Shown here: positions 5,773-15,808 of the stretch, piece after piece
Numbering within the stretch: the first letter of the stretch is position 1
Layout: the number at the start of each line of letters is the position of its first letter
IMG/VR virus record: IMGVR_UViG_3300008119_000046
Span: 1-37,251 of that record
Direction: 5' to 3' (one strand)
Length of the DNA stretch: 37,251 bases
Source: a virus
Made by a program: the position numbers and the translations under genes
The notes under the pieces: generated by a model
What the model saw: the letters and a program-made list of their open reading frames with translations, nothing else
Databases searched by the model: none
Told to the model about the DNA's origin: nothing

Positions 5773-7491
5773 GTGGCTAGAAGAAGACAAGTTGAAAGGA
5801 AACCACCGACAAGAGCACAACTCGTAAAAGCTCTTGCTGATAAGTGGGCGTTTGCTGACTTAATCAGTTTCCATGGTGGCTCCAAAGCTTTTGGGGAGTG
5901 CCACCGTGAACTGTCTAATTGGCAGGACACAGACGCGCGTGAACACCGAAGACAACTTATTCTTATGCCACGTGGACATTTGAAGACGACAATCTCCACG
6001 GTACTCGACATACTGTGGAGTCTGTACATCAACCCGAACTTACGTATCTTTATCGGGTCAGCTAACCAGAGTTTGTCAAAAGCTATCCTGCGGGAGGTAA
6101 TGGCTAACTTCACAGATAACTGGTTACAAGAGAACGTGTGGAATAATAGACCTCACATTGAAGGACGGCTAGTACCAGTCCTTGATAGTTATGGGCGTAT
6201 AGAAAGACGTAAACGGAAAACTGCTGAAGGTGGTGACGTTGATGAGATGGATTTAGAAACGGAAGATGATAAAAAAGTTATCTGGAGACAAGACCTTGGT
6301 ATTCAATTAATTCGACCTGACAAACTTAAAGAACCGACTGTGGTTATTGGTAGTGTACAATCTCCTGCTACTGGTTTCCACTATGACCGTCTGTACTTTG
6401 ATGACATCATTAACTTTGACAATTATGACAAACCGGATAAAGTAGAAAGACTCGACATCTGGCGTGATGACATGTTCAACGTACTAGATGATGCCTGGTT
6501 TGATGAAGACCTGTATGACTCACTGTGTAAGACTTCCAGGTCAGAAACATATCGTTCTGTATTCAAGCGTCACTGTAGTGTTGGTGGTGACATTATTGTT
6601 GTCGGTACAAGATATTTTAAACATGACTGGTACAAAAAATTAATTGATAAAGAGTCAGAAGATGCTGACGAATTCTCGTGTTACGTCAAGAACATTTACA
6701 AGAATGGTGATGATAATTCAAGTGGTTACTTGTGGCACGAACGTTGGAGTGAACGTACAGAAAAACAACGACGTAGCTCGACAAGTACCAAAAACTTTAA
6801 TGCTCAGTACCTAAACAAAATTGTTGTTGACGAGGAACAAGTCATACCTTGGTGTAAGATGTTGACAATGAACCCGGCAGCTATTATCCGTAGAGATGGG
6901 CAACTACGAGTACAGTATGAGACAGACAAAGAACGTCTTGATATTGTACCCCACATTGTAATTGACCCGGCTGCAACATCTTCTGAGAAGTCTGACTACA
7001 CAGCAGTGTGGTGCGGAGGTAAAGACCGTAACGGAGACTTGTATCTACTAGACCTGTGGTGTGGTAAAGAGTCCAGTGTCAAATGGATTAAGCGAGTAAT
7101 TGACATGTGCCGCAAGTGGAACATTAAACGTGTACACCTTGAGACTGTAGGCTTCGCTAAAGAGTTAAAGACAACGTTCCGACTGGTTATGCCTAATGAC
7201 TACCCAATATCTGTTATAGACCATAATCCGACTGGTAGGACAGGCAAAAAGGAACGCATTGAGAACGGGCTACAACCTATGTTAGACAACGGTAAAATCT
7301 ATGTAATGCCTTGGATGTCTAAACTGGACTACGTTACAGACCAGTTTGACTTCTTTCCACAGGAGACTGTAAAGGATGATGCTCCTGACGCTTTACAAAT
7401 GTTGAATGAGGTTGCTAAAACCATGCGACTACAACTTACCAATGACAACGCACACCTTAATGTGAACAAACGCTTTGGAGGCATCCGCTAA
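5773..7491 (+). CDS. terL: terminase large subunit (DNA packaging ATPase/nuclease)
   Basis: 572 aa from GTG 5773 with TAGGAGG 6 bases upstream. It packages DNA into the prohead by ATP hydrolysis and cuts concatemers. Visible motifs: Walker A-like PRGHLKTT (66-73), Walker B LYFDD ending at D210-D211, and a C-terminal RNase H-like nuclease with VIDPAATSSEKSDY (D398), VHLETVGF, and DDAPDAL (535-541). The length and the PRGH form of Walker A resemble T7 gp19-type maturases. Its stop overlaps the portal start (TAATG), so the two are translationally coupled. No small terminase was recognised beside it. Confidence 0.93.
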   Translation: MARRRQVERKPPTRAQLVKALADKWAFADLISFHGGSKAFGECHRELSNWQDTDAREHRRQLILMPRGHLKTTISTVLDILWSLYINPNLRIFIGSANQSLSKAILREVMANFTDNWLQENVWNNRPHIEGRLVPVLDSYGRIERRKRKTAEGGDVDEMDLETEDDKKVIWRQDLGIQLIRPDKLKEPTVVIGSVQSPATGFHYDRLYFDDIINFDNYDKPDKVERLDIWRDDMFNVLDDAWFDEDLYDSLCKTSRSETYRSVFKRHCSVGGDIIVVGTRYFKHDWYKKLIDKESEDADEFSCYVKNIYKNGDDNSSGYLWHERWSERTEKQRRSSTSTKNFNAQYLNKIVVDEEQVIPWCKMLTMNPAAIIRRDGQLRVQYETDKERLDIVPHIVIDPAATSSEKSDYTAVWCGGKDRNGDLYLLDLWCGKESSVKWIKRVIDMCRKWNIKRVHLETVGFAKELKTTFRLVMPNDYPISVIDHNPTGRTGKKERIENGLQPMLDNGKIYVMPWMSKLDYVTDQFDFFPQETVKDDAPDALQMLNEVAKTMRLQLTNDNAHLNVNKRFGGIR

Positions 7492-9455
7492 TGTTTGACA
7501 ATAAAGAATTTGCAACGACACAGACAGAGCCTATTGTACATCCAGTAGACTCTAAGTGTATCACTGAGTTTATTACGAGTAAGTATATTGACTGGTCAGA
7601 GAAGCGACAGCCACTTGAGGAAGACTGGAAAGCTTCTTGGGCGGAATACTTTAGTAACACCAGAAGTGCTGACACAATTCGTGCAGAAGCATTCAAACAA
7701 CTTGGAGATGTACAAACTGATTGGCGCAGTAAAATCCCTACTGGTAAAGCGTTTGAGCTTGTGGAAGATGCTAACTCGTACCTACAGGGTGCGTTCTTTC
7801 CTAACAAGCAGTGGTTTGACGTGTACCCTCAGAAAATGATTCAAGACCCTGATTGGCAAGAGTTACTTAAAGTCATTCAAAAATTTATTCAAATTAAACT
7901 TGACGACGCATACTTTCAAGAATGGTGGGACATGAACATCCGTCAGTGTCTTGTTACTGGAACTAGCGTTGTGTCTATGCCTTGGCGTTATGAAGCGACT
8001 CAAACTACTAAGAATGTACAGATTACAACCATCAAAGGTAAGAAGAAAGTTGTACCCAAGAAAGTACAGAAGGTTGTTAAGAATGGTCTAGACATCAGTG
8101 TCATTGACATGTTCGACTTCTTCATTGACCCGTTCGCACCGGACACACGGGACGCTACCTGTATTCGACGCTTCACTAAAACGAAAGGTGAACTCATTCG
8201 TCTAGTCGAGGAAGGAGTGTACAACCAGACAGATGCCCGGACTATCCAGAGTATTCAGAATGCTAAGAAGTCCCCTACTCAGTCATCTTCTAACAAGGCT
8301 GAAGTGGTAGCCTTCACAGGTACATCAGATGGGTTTGAGCCAGATGACATGATTGAGGTACTAGAATTCTGGGGAGACATTTGCGTAAACGGTCTTGAGT
8401 ATACCGACGTGTGCGCCACTATCGTTGACGACACACTAATTGACTTTAAGACTAATCCGTTCTGGGGAGGTAAGCCCTACGTTATTACTACCTTTGTGCG
8501 TACGCATGACAGCCCTTACGGTATCGGCTTGTTATCTCCTGTACTCGGTCACTTACACCAGTTATTCGTCACACTAAACCACCGCTTAGATATCAGTGAA
8601 TTGGTTATTAACCCTATGTGGAAAGTCCTTCAAGACGGTACACTGGACTTAGACAGCCTATTCTCCGCCCCCGGTAAAATCATTCCTGTGTCCGACCCGA
8701 ACAACTTAGTTCCTGTACAATTTGATGTACGTAATCTGGGCATTAATGTACAAGAAGAGCAGATGCTAGAACAGCGTGTCGAGCGAGTAACGGGTATTAA
8801 CGCCTACGTCGGGCAGGGTCAAGGACGTAATGCAGAACGTGTAACAGCAGAAGAAGTCAAGTCCAAGCGTGACGCCGGCGGTAACCGTCTGGGTCGTTAC
8901 CATAAGCACATGGAAGAGACCGCTTTACGTGAATTACTAGAGAAGTCCTACTCATTCATTCAACAGTTTGTAGTTGAAGATGAGGTTGTACGAGTTACCG
9001 GGACAGTACCGGGCGCATTAGGTGGTAGTTTCGACTTCATTAAAGTAGGACAAGATGAGCTACAACATGACGTAGACATCATACCCGTGGGTAGTGACTG
9101 GGTAATTGACAAGGAACGTGAAATTACAGAACGCCTTGACTTTATCACCTTAACGAGCCAACATCCTATTATGTCACAAATGATTAACTGGGAGGAAGTA
9201 GTTAAAGATTTGTCACGTCGCATGGTCAAACAGGACTGGGATAAATTCATTAGCCTTAAACCACCAGCACCACAGATGCCCCAGATGCCTCCTGACATGG
9301 GGGAACCTGATAGTGCTATGCCTCCGGTAGCAGAAGCCCCGCCCGTAATGTCTGTACCTCTAGAACAACGACTTGCTGCACAAGCACCATTAGAGGGTAA
9401 AGAAGCCATTATGGACTTGGCAAGTAATCCACAAGCTTTAGCCCAATTAATGTAG
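7491..9455 (+). CDS. portal (head-tail connector) protein
   Basis: 654 aa starting at the A of TAATG shared with the terminase stop. It forms the ring at the capsid vertex through which DNA passes. It fits podovirus portals in position (terminase, portal, scaffold, capsid), size and sequence character: an N-terminal helical region (SEKRQPLEEDWKASWAEYF), a mixed core, a conserved stretch near VTGINAYVGQGQGRNAERVT, and a long helix RLGRYHKHMEETALRELLE. The C-terminus is proline- and methionine-rich (APQMPQMPPDMGEPDSAMPP), probably flexible. Slightly longer than T7 gp8 (536 aa). Confidence 0.85.
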   Translation: MFDNKEFATTQTEPIVHPVDSKCITEFITSKYIDWSEKRQPLEEDWKASWAEYFSNTRSADTIRAEAFKQLGDVQTDWRSKIPTGKAFELVEDANSYLQGAFFPNKQWFDVYPQKMIQDPDWQELLKVIQKFIQIKLDDAYFQEWWDMNIRQCLVTGTSVVSMPWRYEATQTTKNVQITTIKGKKKVVPKKVQKVVKNGLDISVIDMFDFFIDPFAPDTRDATCIRRFTKTKGELIRLVEEGVYNQTDARTIQSIQNAKKSPTQSSSNKAEVVAFTGTSDGFEPDDMIEVLEFWGDICVNGLEYTDVCATIVDDTLIDFKTNPFWGGKPYVITTFVRTHDSPYGIGLLSPVLGHLHQLFVTLNHRLDISELVINPMWKVLQDGTLDLDSLFSAPGKIIPVSDPNNLVPVQFDVRNLGINVQEEQMLEQRVERVTGINAYVGQGQGRNAERVTAEEVKSKRDAGGNRLGRYHKHMEETALRELLEKSYSFIQQFVVEDEVVRVTGTVPGALGGSFDFIKVGQDELQHDVDIIPVGSDWVIDKEREITERLDFITLTSQHPIMSQMINWEEVVKDLSRRMVKQDWDKFISLKPPAPQMPQMPPDMGEPDSAMPPVAEAPPVMSVPLEQRLAAQAPLEGKEAIMDLASNPQALAQLM

Positions 9456-9464
9456 GAGAAAACC

Positions 9465-10205
9465 ATGCCACAAGAATTTACAGTTGACCCTCAAGGGAAC
9501 ACACAACCAGTCAATGATACTGGTGGTTATATTAATACGTCTTCTCCGATGCAGACAAACTTCCAAGCTGAAGAACAGGAACGAGGTTTCGACTCCTTAC
9601 AACAAGTCGAGGAATTACAACAGAAATTAGGAGTAAACCTTAATGACCTGCAACCTCAACAACAACAACAGCCGGAAGTACAGCCGCCCCAACAACCCCA
9701 GGATGATATCTTCAACCGCTTTAACTCGGCGGAGGGGAAACGGATGCGGGACGAGTTTAAGAAGATTATGGGCATCGACCCAATGGAAGCTTTCCAGGCT
9801 GTCCAAAACACACAAGCTCAGCTCCAACAAATTGACCAGTGGCGGAAACAAGTCGTCGTTGAACGTGAAATGGACACGTTACGTCAAGAATGGGGAAATG
9901 AGTTTGACGCAACTTTTAGTGAAGTGCGTTCTCGTTATGAACAACTTCCTGACCACATGAAGTCTGCCTTAGACAACCTTGACGGTGCTCGTCTATTAGC
10001 AGCACAAATCCGTTCAGAACGAATTAATGGTGTACAATCCGGTACGTCATTACCTCGGAGTTCTGGCGTGAGTAGAACTCAAAGTATTAGAACCACTGGT
10101 GCGCCAAGTGGATTCGTAAGAACGAGTGACTATCTGAATGACCATGTATCTGAAGCTGACTACTTGGCAGCAGTAAGGGCAGGTCGCGTTATCCGAGATT
10201 TCTAA
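9465..10205 (+). CDS. capsid assembly scaffold protein
   Basis: 246 aa from ATG 9465 with TAGGAG upstream. Scaffolds guide prohead assembly and then leave. The product is hydrophilic and mostly helical, with a Gln/Pro low-complexity linker (LQPQQQQQPEVQPPQQPQ, about residues 62-80), a helical core (MEAFQAVQNTQAQLQQIDQW) and a short C-terminal part ending AVRAGRVIRDF. The position between portal and major capsid genes is diagnostic. Only 9 bases separate it from the portal stop. Confidence 0.82.
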   Translation: MPQEFTVDPQGNTQPVNDTGGYINTSSPMQTNFQAEEQERGFDSLQQVEELQQKLGVNLNDLQPQQQQQPEVQPPQQPQDDIFNRFNSAEGKRMRDEFKKIMGIDPMEAFQAVQNTQAQLQQIDQWRKQVVVEREMDTLRQEWGNEFDATFSEVRSRYEQLPDHMKSALDNLDGARLLAAQIRSERINGVQSGTSLPRSSGVSRTQSIRTTGAPSGFVRTSDYLNDHVSEADYLAAVRAGRVIRDF

Positions 10206-10228
10206 TATTTATTTAAGGAGAAAACAAA

Positions 10229-11242
10229 ATGGGTTACTCTAGTCCGGCTCCGCTCGGTACACAGTTCACTTCTAACACCAGTAGTGTGTTCATCCCTGAA
10301 ATCTGGATGAAAGATTTAATTCGTCACCGTGATATTAGCTTGGTCTTAAAAGACGCAGTCTCTCCGGTGAACTTCAGTGGTGGTAAAGGTGACACCATCT
10401 ACATCCCGTACGTAAGCAACTTGGGTGTTAACAACAAAGCTCAAGGTGCTCCTGTTACGTACCAAGCGTTTACTGACAACCGTTGGACTATGACGGTTAA
10501 TCGGTACAAAGAAGTAAGCTTCGCTATCGACAAGTTCCTTGAAGTGTTTGCCGACCGTGACTTACGAGCTATCTACACCGAACGTGCCGGTTACGCTTTA
10601 GCTCGTGACATCGAGTTCGCTATCTTGGCTGAGCGTGCCACTATTAACGGGTACAACTCTGGCTCACAAGTCGTTTCTAACAGCAGTTCCGGTTTGACTT
10701 ACGCTGATATCTTAGCGGCTATGGAAATCATGGACAAAGATAATGTACCCCGTGAAGGTCGCCGCTTAATCATTGACCCTTCCCAACATTACAGCTTGTT
10801 AGCACAAGACGAGTTCATTTCTGCCGACTACAACACGGGTAACGCGGTATCTACTGGTGAAGTAGGGCGCATCTGTGGTGTACCTGTTAAGATGACTACC
10901 TCGTTAAGCATCAACTCTACCACTGGTTACTCTAATGGTGAGGGTGCTGCCGGACAACCGACTCCTGGTATGTCTAACTCGCCTTACTTCCCAACACAGT
11001 CCCCCGTATTACGGAGTGGAGCAAGTGTTACTGCTTCTGCCTTGACTGCTAACTACCACACGGCTATGCTTGTACATCCTGATTGGTGTAAACTAGCCAT
11101 GAAGAAAATGCCTAGCGTTGACGCTGACTGGTCTGTTGACTACCAAGAGTGGCACGTTGTACAGACTCAAATCTATGACGTTGAGGTATACCGCCCCGAA
11201 GCTTGCGTATTAATCAACACCGACGAAGACGCCTTAGTTTAA
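10229..11242 (+). CDS. major capsid protein
   Basis: 337 aa from ATG 10229 with AAGGAG 8 bases upstream. It builds the icosahedral shell, probably with the HK97 fold. Supporting features are its place right after the scaffold, its size close to T7 gp10A (345 aa), and typical coat elements: IWMKDLIRHRDISLVLKD at the N-terminus, GDTIYIPYVS, a helical segment YALARDIEFAILAERA, VPREGRRLIIDPSQ, and GRICGVPVKMTTS. A G5/C5 hairpin follows the stop. Confidence 0.9.
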   Translation: MGYSSPAPLGTQFTSNTSSVFIPEIWMKDLIRHRDISLVLKDAVSPVNFSGGKGDTIYIPYVSNLGVNNKAQGAPVTYQAFTDNRWTMTVNRYKEVSFAIDKFLEVFADRDLRAIYTERAGYALARDIEFAILAERATINGYNSGSQVVSNSSSGLTYADILAAMEIMDKDNVPREGRRLIIDPSQHYSLLAQDEFISADYNTGNAVSTGEVGRICGVPVKMTTSLSINSTTGYSNGEGAAGQPTPGMSNSPYFPTQSPVLRSGASVTASALTANYHTAMLVHPDWCKLAMKKMPSVDADWSVDYQEWHVVQTQIYDVEVYRPEACVLINTDEDALV

Positions 11243-11249
11243 TTATAAC

Positions 11250-11266
11250 GGGGGTGAAATTCCCCC
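11250..11266 (+). other. GC hairpin after the capsid gene
   Basis: GGGGG-TGAAATT-CCCCC lies 7 bases after the capsid stop and just before the AGGAG site of the next gene. It has the same geometry as the hairpin at 5120 and no T-tract. It may act in mRNA processing or 3'-end protection of the abundant capsid message. Confidence 0.5.
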
Positions 11267-11277
11267 AGGAGTACAAC

Positions 11278-11400
11278 ATGAAACGATTTTTCCACGTGCA
11301 ACTAATTACAGTCCTCATTAAGTTTGCAGACTTCCTAGATGACTTAATCTTTGTCTTGACAATTAAACTTGACGACATCTTCACCGGAGAGAAATTTTAA
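11278..11400 (+). CDS. 40-aa hydrophobic/amphipathic protein
   Basis: ATG 11278 with AGGAG 7 bases upstream encodes 40 aa starting MKRFFHVQLITVLIKFADFL. The stop overlaps the next start (TAATG at 11400). Bulky hydrophobic residues alternate with a few charges (LIFVLTIKLDDIF), suggesting an amphipathic or membrane-seeking helix pair. No family is known to me. The good ribosome-binding site and coupling argue that it is real. Confidence 0.6.
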   Translation: MKRFFHVQLITVLIKFADFLDDLIFVLTIKLDDIFTGEKF

Positions 11401-11834
11401 TGCCTAGACGTGACGAATTTCAAAGGTGGCGTGACCAGCAAACCGGCTCACTTCCTGCGTCTGTAACTGCTACTGCTGCCGAGCTTAACCAGTTAGATGG
11501 GTGGTCTCCACTAGAACTGACACGAGACAATACGGTACTCCAAACTAAATCAGCTAACTACACGGCTGTTCTTTCTGATGCGGGTACAGTAATCGACTTC
11601 GGTTCAGCTAGTGCTAGTACATTCACAATTCCTGCTAACTCGTCTGTAGCATTCCCAATTGGTACTATCATTATTGTAACGAAGTCTGGGGCTAACACAC
11701 TCGCCTTAGCAGTAACGACTGATACACTGATTGGTGGTGACGGCTCTCCGACATTATCTGCTTCTGGTGGTGTCGCTTTATTCCTTAAAGCCGCGGCTAC
11801 TACCTGGGTACTATTCGGTGTTTCATTGACATAA
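11400..11834 (+). CDS. head-fibre or decoration-like protein
   Basis: 144 aa. The N-terminal part contains PASVTATAAELNQLDG, a motif frequent at the start of phage head-fibre and tail-knob proteins, where TAAELNQLDG forms a short trimerising helix. The rest is beta-rich (FTIPANSSVAFPIGTIIIVT), like small fibre-tip domains. It directly follows the capsid gene by stop/start overlap and precedes the main late terminator, as expected for an abundant capsid accessory protein. Its role on the shell surface is inferred. Confidence 0.6.
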   Translation: MPRRDEFQRWRDQQTGSLPASVTATAAELNQLDGWSPLELTRDNTVLQTKSANYTAVLSDAGTVIDFGSASASTFTIPANSSVAFPIGTIIIVTKSGANTLALAVTTDTLIGGDGSPTLSASGGVALFLKAAATTWVLFGVSLT

Positions 11835-11855
11835 TTTATAATGGGCTAACACTTT

Positions 11856-11890
11856 AGGGGTTGGGGAATGTTTAACCCCACCCCTTTTTT
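11856..11890 (+). terminator. intrinsic terminator after the capsid genes
   Basis: AGGGGTTGGGG and CCCCACCCCT form a strong GC stem with one bulged T and are followed by six Ts. Its place just after the head genes and before the tail-tube genes matches that of T7 T-phi, which lowers tail gene expression relative to capsid. Confidence 0.88.
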
Positions 11891-11903
11891 ATTGGAGGTA
11901 ATT

Positions 11904-12590
11904 ATGACGACTACAAAACTAGACCTAGTTAATCGGGTACTAGACTCAGTAGGTGAACGACGTGTAGCGGTAACGACTGGCGCGTTGGCTCTAATTGCTG
12001 AGGACTGTATTCAATTAGCATTAGACGAGGTCGCTACTTCAGCAAACTGGCAAGACTTACTACAGACTACCGTGGCAAGCTCTTGGAGTAATGAAGTGGC
12101 AATCCTAAGCACGAGTGAAGAATATCGTGTACGCGGCGTTATGACCAAGAACACGCAAACATCTCAGACGTACAAGACACCAGCTACCTTCCAGGCAAAC
12201 GAATTATTTGATAGGCGCGTCTTGTATTCATGGACAGGGGCAAACACAGACCTGGTTAGGTGGTGGACTTTCTCCGGAACCGGGACTATTAAGTGTAACC
12301 CGTATCCGGCTGACTCTGCTGCACGCGCCACCGTGTTCTTTGAATACTACACAATTCCTACTGTACCGGCTGGAGACAGCGACACGTACTCACCACCCGA
12401 CCGATGGATGAGACTAATCGAGTTACGAGCCTCAGCGTTATTCGCTTTGAAGCACCAGGCAGATGATAAGCTACACACTTTGTACAACAGAGAATACATG
12501 GAACTCAAGAAGAAATTACTTTCTAATGATGTCGGGTTTCCAAGTGGTGGTTACACAATGTACCGGGGTAGCCGGGGGAGAAATGCCTAA
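11904..12590 (+). CDS. tail tubular protein A (gp11-like adaptor)
   Basis: 228 aa from ATG 11904, which has GGAGG 6 bases upstream; the in-frame ATG at 11868 lies inside the terminator stem and is unlikely. In T7-like phages this protein forms the adaptor ring between portal and nozzle. The N-terminal pattern KLDLVNRVLDSVGERRV followed by a helix (IQLALDEVATSANWQDLL) matches the T7 gp11 style, as does the position before the nozzle gene. T7 gp11 is 196 aa. The stop overlaps the next start (TAATG). Confidence 0.82.
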   Translation: MTTTKLDLVNRVLDSVGERRVAVTTGALALIAEDCIQLALDEVATSANWQDLLQTTVASSWSNEVAILSTSEEYRVRGVMTKNTQTSQTYKTPATFQANELFDRRVLYSWTGANTDLVRWWTFSGTGTIKCNPYPADSAARATVFFEYYTIPTVPAGDSDTYSPPDRWMRLIELRASALFALKHQADDKLHTLYNREYMELKKKLLSNDVGFPSGGYTMYRGSRGRNA

Positions 12591-15500
12591 TGGATATTAA
12601 AAACTTTCAAGGTCAGCAGACTGGTGGTAACCAGCGTAACATTGATAAGGACGGTGTGTTCTTGACAGAGAACTACGGTGGTCTTAACACTGAGTCCTCT
12701 TCAATGAATATGCCACTGACTGACTCTCCGGCGTTAATGAACGTGGAAGTTACGACTAGCGGAAAGCTTAAGAAGCGTCGCGGGTCTCTACTGATTACCA
12801 GTGTAACTGACACAGTTGACCAGCATATACCCGTTAAACTTCTTGATGGAAGCATTGTTAATGTACTCCTGTTAAACGACTCAATCCGTGTAGTTACAGA
12901 CAGCTACGGTTCGCCAACAACTTTGTACACGGCTTCTAACGTGTTGCCAACAACCACTACTTATAAGAACACATCTGTAACGACAGTTGTTGAGGGAGAC
13001 TTCACTTACATTTACTTTGTACGACGTGGAACACCACCTATCATGCTAGCAATGTATCAGGCTTATGCAGCTAGCTCTGGAACTACTGTGACTATTCCTA
13101 ATTACTACTCAGGGGTTTACAGAGACACGTCCAAAGTGACTAACTGTGCATTCAGAGATACCACCGGAACATGGAGAGCTTATTCTTCTATCAATGCTTC
13201 TACTGGTGCTGGTACATTATCCACTACTCCCACCTCTGGTGTAGGTATCCATGTTATGTTTCATTGGTACTGGTTCGCAGAAAACATGTGGCGTGACAAA
13301 GGACACATTGAAGATAACCTTGTTCGTACACACTCCAACCGAGCTACTGACACGAGACAAGAACTGAGTTCAAAAATGAAGCAGCATTTACTCGCTTCTA
13401 AAACCATATCTGAACGTGACAAGAGTGGTGAATATAACGGTACGACAAGAACTATCCGACCCTCCGCAGTAGCAATTAACGCTGTGTCTTCTGATAATCC
13501 GCTTAACGTTGTACCAAGTTACTACACTGCTAACCCTGTTCCACAACAAGCCGCAACGGTCTGTAGTAGCAGATACTGGTTTACTGGTGGTCAGTACGTA
13601 ACCCCTGGTGCTTACTCTTCAGTTTCTGGTAACTCTCCTAGTCTTGACCCTACATGGTTGTATCTTAGTGGTGAGACGCATCTTCAATGGGGAGGAGTTT
13701 ACTACACTGACGCAGCCTATTCTGTACCGTACATTCCACAGGGAACCGTAGTCTTCAGTGCTGTACCCATTCCATTCCGTGGAGGACTCGGCTGTTACAG
13801 ACAAGAGTTATTGGTCAGAACAAACAACGCGTTATACACTGTACAGACTGGTGCGCCAGCCTTTGTGACCTCTCCTAACCTTCAGTGTGCGTTGAGTAAC
13901 GTAACCTCAGACGTTAGCGGTACTTACCTTAACCAGGTAACAGATAACGTGACTTACGGTTGGTGGTTGACTTTTAACAACGGTTACATCTGTGGAATTC
14001 TCGGTGCTAACTTACTTGTCACTGACACCAGTAAACACGGTAACTCCTGGTTTGGTAGCGGAGCACAGGAAGGTCTTTACTCTGGGTACGGTTCAAACAT
14101 TAAAGACGGTATCTGGACTTGCTACTGGGGATTATCACGTTGGATGAACTACCACACCGGAGCATTCGCTTCTGTTGTGGGTACTTACCAAGACCGCTTA
14201 GTTCTGTCTGGGTTTGACAGTAGTCCCGGTACACTAGCCTTTAGTAATGTTGGTACTCAAGACGAGACTGTTTTTAGCATAGGTAACACTAATGGTGCTC
14301 TGAAAAATAGAAGCTTTGACATAACTCACACAGACCCAGAACTGTCTACTTCACCAGTTGAAATTTCTTTAGACTTAGACGCGGGTGAATCCATTAAGTG
14401 TTTACTTCAGTGGTACGACGACTTATTTGTCGGTACAAACAAAAACATCTTTCGTATCCACGGTGGAGATAACTTGGCTATTACGCCCTCTAACTTCTTT
14501 GTTTCTAAAGTGGCTAACGTCGGGTCTATCATTAATGGTATGGTACTGACTGATGACGGTATTGTATTCTTAAGTGACTCAGGTGTGTACAGAATTGTCT
14601 TAGACGTTAACACGGGTGCTTACAAAGTAGATAACATCGGTCTTAAAATTAGACCTGAGATTAAAGCCTGTATGAACGGTACTCGCTTTAGTAACAGTGT
14701 CGGACGTATCTCCTATGACAATACGAACAATGTAATTTATGTCCTAGTAGGTGACGAATATAACTCATCTCACCCACGGCGTTGCTTTGTGTACTTTGCA
14801 GACAGAGATGCCTGGAGTGAATACTCTATGTTCCCTGGCTTTATGAATGCCAGAACAGTGTCAAGTATTGACGGTCGCGTCTTCATGGGCATCAAAGGCC
14901 TGTCCGGTTCTACTACGTACTTCGGTGAGTTTAACATTGACAGCTACTATACTGACCTCAACTACACGACTACTCTACAAGATGACTCAGACTCTGGGTA
15001 CGACATGGACTCCCCGGTAGCGACCTGGGCACGTGGAAGTTACATCAGTGGGCAGAACGCAGTATTGAGTTTTGGAGGCGCACTCAAGCTTAACCCGGTA
15101 ATTGACTATAACAATTCACTCACGTTAAGTGACGGGTCTAACACAGGTGTCGCCGGCACTGACTTCTGGAGACACAAGAACAACAACGTAGTCGTAAACG
15201 GTACGACATTCTGGACTGGCTCTGAAACGCTCACTGCTACTTTGTACCAAGAAGAGTCTAACCCCAGAGTTATCAACGTTTACAGTGTGACAGATGAGGA
15301 CTACCTGAGTGTCGCGTCACTGGACTACACCAGCAACATGCTTGTACAAGCTAAGGTTGGTAGCGGTTATGACAACGCTAGCGTAGTAGTTAGTCTTTCG
15401 TACCCGACCTGGTGGGTAAGTCCTGCCTTTACCCGTAATGATATTAAAGACATCAAACGGATGAAACACTTCTACGGTATCTTCGAGAACAGCCTTAATG

Positions 15501-15808
15501 CAGGTAACAACACATATACAGCCCCGTCTTGGGATGCCTTGTGCTCATTCAACCTATCTATTATGCAGAACGGTACAGAAGGAGGACAGGTAATTGAGGA
15601 CAACCTATCAGCCGACAGTGTCCGAGACTTGACTGAGCAAGCTCCTGCGTGGCTAGACTTTTACAGAGTCTCCCTTCCCATCAAAGGTAGCTTCGTTAGC
15701 TTCCAAGCCTGTGTGCATTCATTTGACAGAGGACAGTGGGAGATGGTAGGCTACCAAATTGAAACGGATACTGAGGGTCGTACCTCAAGGAGAGCTTACA
15801 ATGAGTGA
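12590..15808 (+). CDS. tail tubular protein B (gp12-like nozzle)
   Basis: 1,072 aa; starts within the TAATG overlap with tail tube A. It forms the tail nozzle through which DNA leaves. Evidence: position after the adaptor, and an N-terminus typical of nozzle proteins (ENYGGLNTESSSMNMPLTDS and then KLKKRRGS). Beta-propeller-like repeats are visible through the body, for example YQDRLVLSGFDSSPGTLAFS and GESIKCLLQWYDDLFVGTN. It is longer than T7 gp12 (794 aa); the extra region at about residues 200-520 is rich in Ser, Thr, Tyr and Trp and may be an insertion exposed at the tail. Confidence 0.85.
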   Translation: MDIKNFQGQQTGGNQRNIDKDGVFLTENYGGLNTESSSMNMPLTDSPALMNVEVTTSGKLKKRRGSLLITSVTDTVDQHIPVKLLDGSIVNVLLLNDSIRVVTDSYGSPTTLYTASNVLPTTTTYKNTSVTTVVEGDFTYIYFVRRGTPPIMLAMYQAYAASSGTTVTIPNYYSGVYRDTSKVTNCAFRDTTGTWRAYSSINASTGAGTLSTTPTSGVGIHVMFHWYWFAENMWRDKGHIEDNLVRTHSNRATDTRQELSSKMKQHLLASKTISERDKSGEYNGTTRTIRPSAVAINAVSSDNPLNVVPSYYTANPVPQQAATVCSSRYWFTGGQYVTPGAYSSVSGNSPSLDPTWLYLSGETHLQWGGVYYTDAAYSVPYIPQGTVVFSAVPIPFRGGLGCYRQELLVRTNNALYTVQTGAPAFVTSPNLQCALSNVTSDVSGTYLNQVTDNVTYGWWLTFNNGYICGILGANLLVTDTSKHGNSWFGSGAQEGLYSGYGSNIKDGIWTCYWGLSRWMNYHTGAFASVVGTYQDRLVLSGFDSSPGTLAFSNVGTQDETVFSIGNTNGALKNRSFDITHTDPELSTSPVEISLDLDAGESIKCLLQWYDDLFVGTNKNIFRIHGGDNLAITPSNFFVSKVANVGSIINGMVLTDDGIVFLSDSGVYRIVLDVNTGAYKVDNIGLKIRPEIKACMNGTRFSNSVGRISYDNTNNVIYVLVGDEYNSSHPRRCFVYFADRDAWSEYSMFPGFMNARTVSSIDGRVFMGIKGLSGSTTYFGEFNIDSYYTDLNYTTTLQDDSDSGYDMDSPVATWARGSYISGQNAVLSFGGALKLNPVIDYNNSLTLSDGSNTGVAGTDFWRHKNNNVVVNGTTFWTGSETLTATLYQEESNPRVINVYSVTDEDYLSVASLDYTSNMLVQAKVGSGYDNASVVVSLSYPTWWVSPAFTRNDIKDIKRMKHFYGIFENSLNAGNNTYTAPSWDALCSFNLSIMQNGTEGGQVIEDNLSADSVRDLTEQAPAWLDFYRVSLPIKGSFVSFQACVHSFDRGQWEMVGYQIETDTEGRTSRRAYNE

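Noticed and set aside
11837-11842. TATAAT at the end of the head-fibre-like gene as a promoter
   Set aside because: No -35 at the proper distance (TTGACA lies only about 5 bases upstream), and the terminator follows at once.
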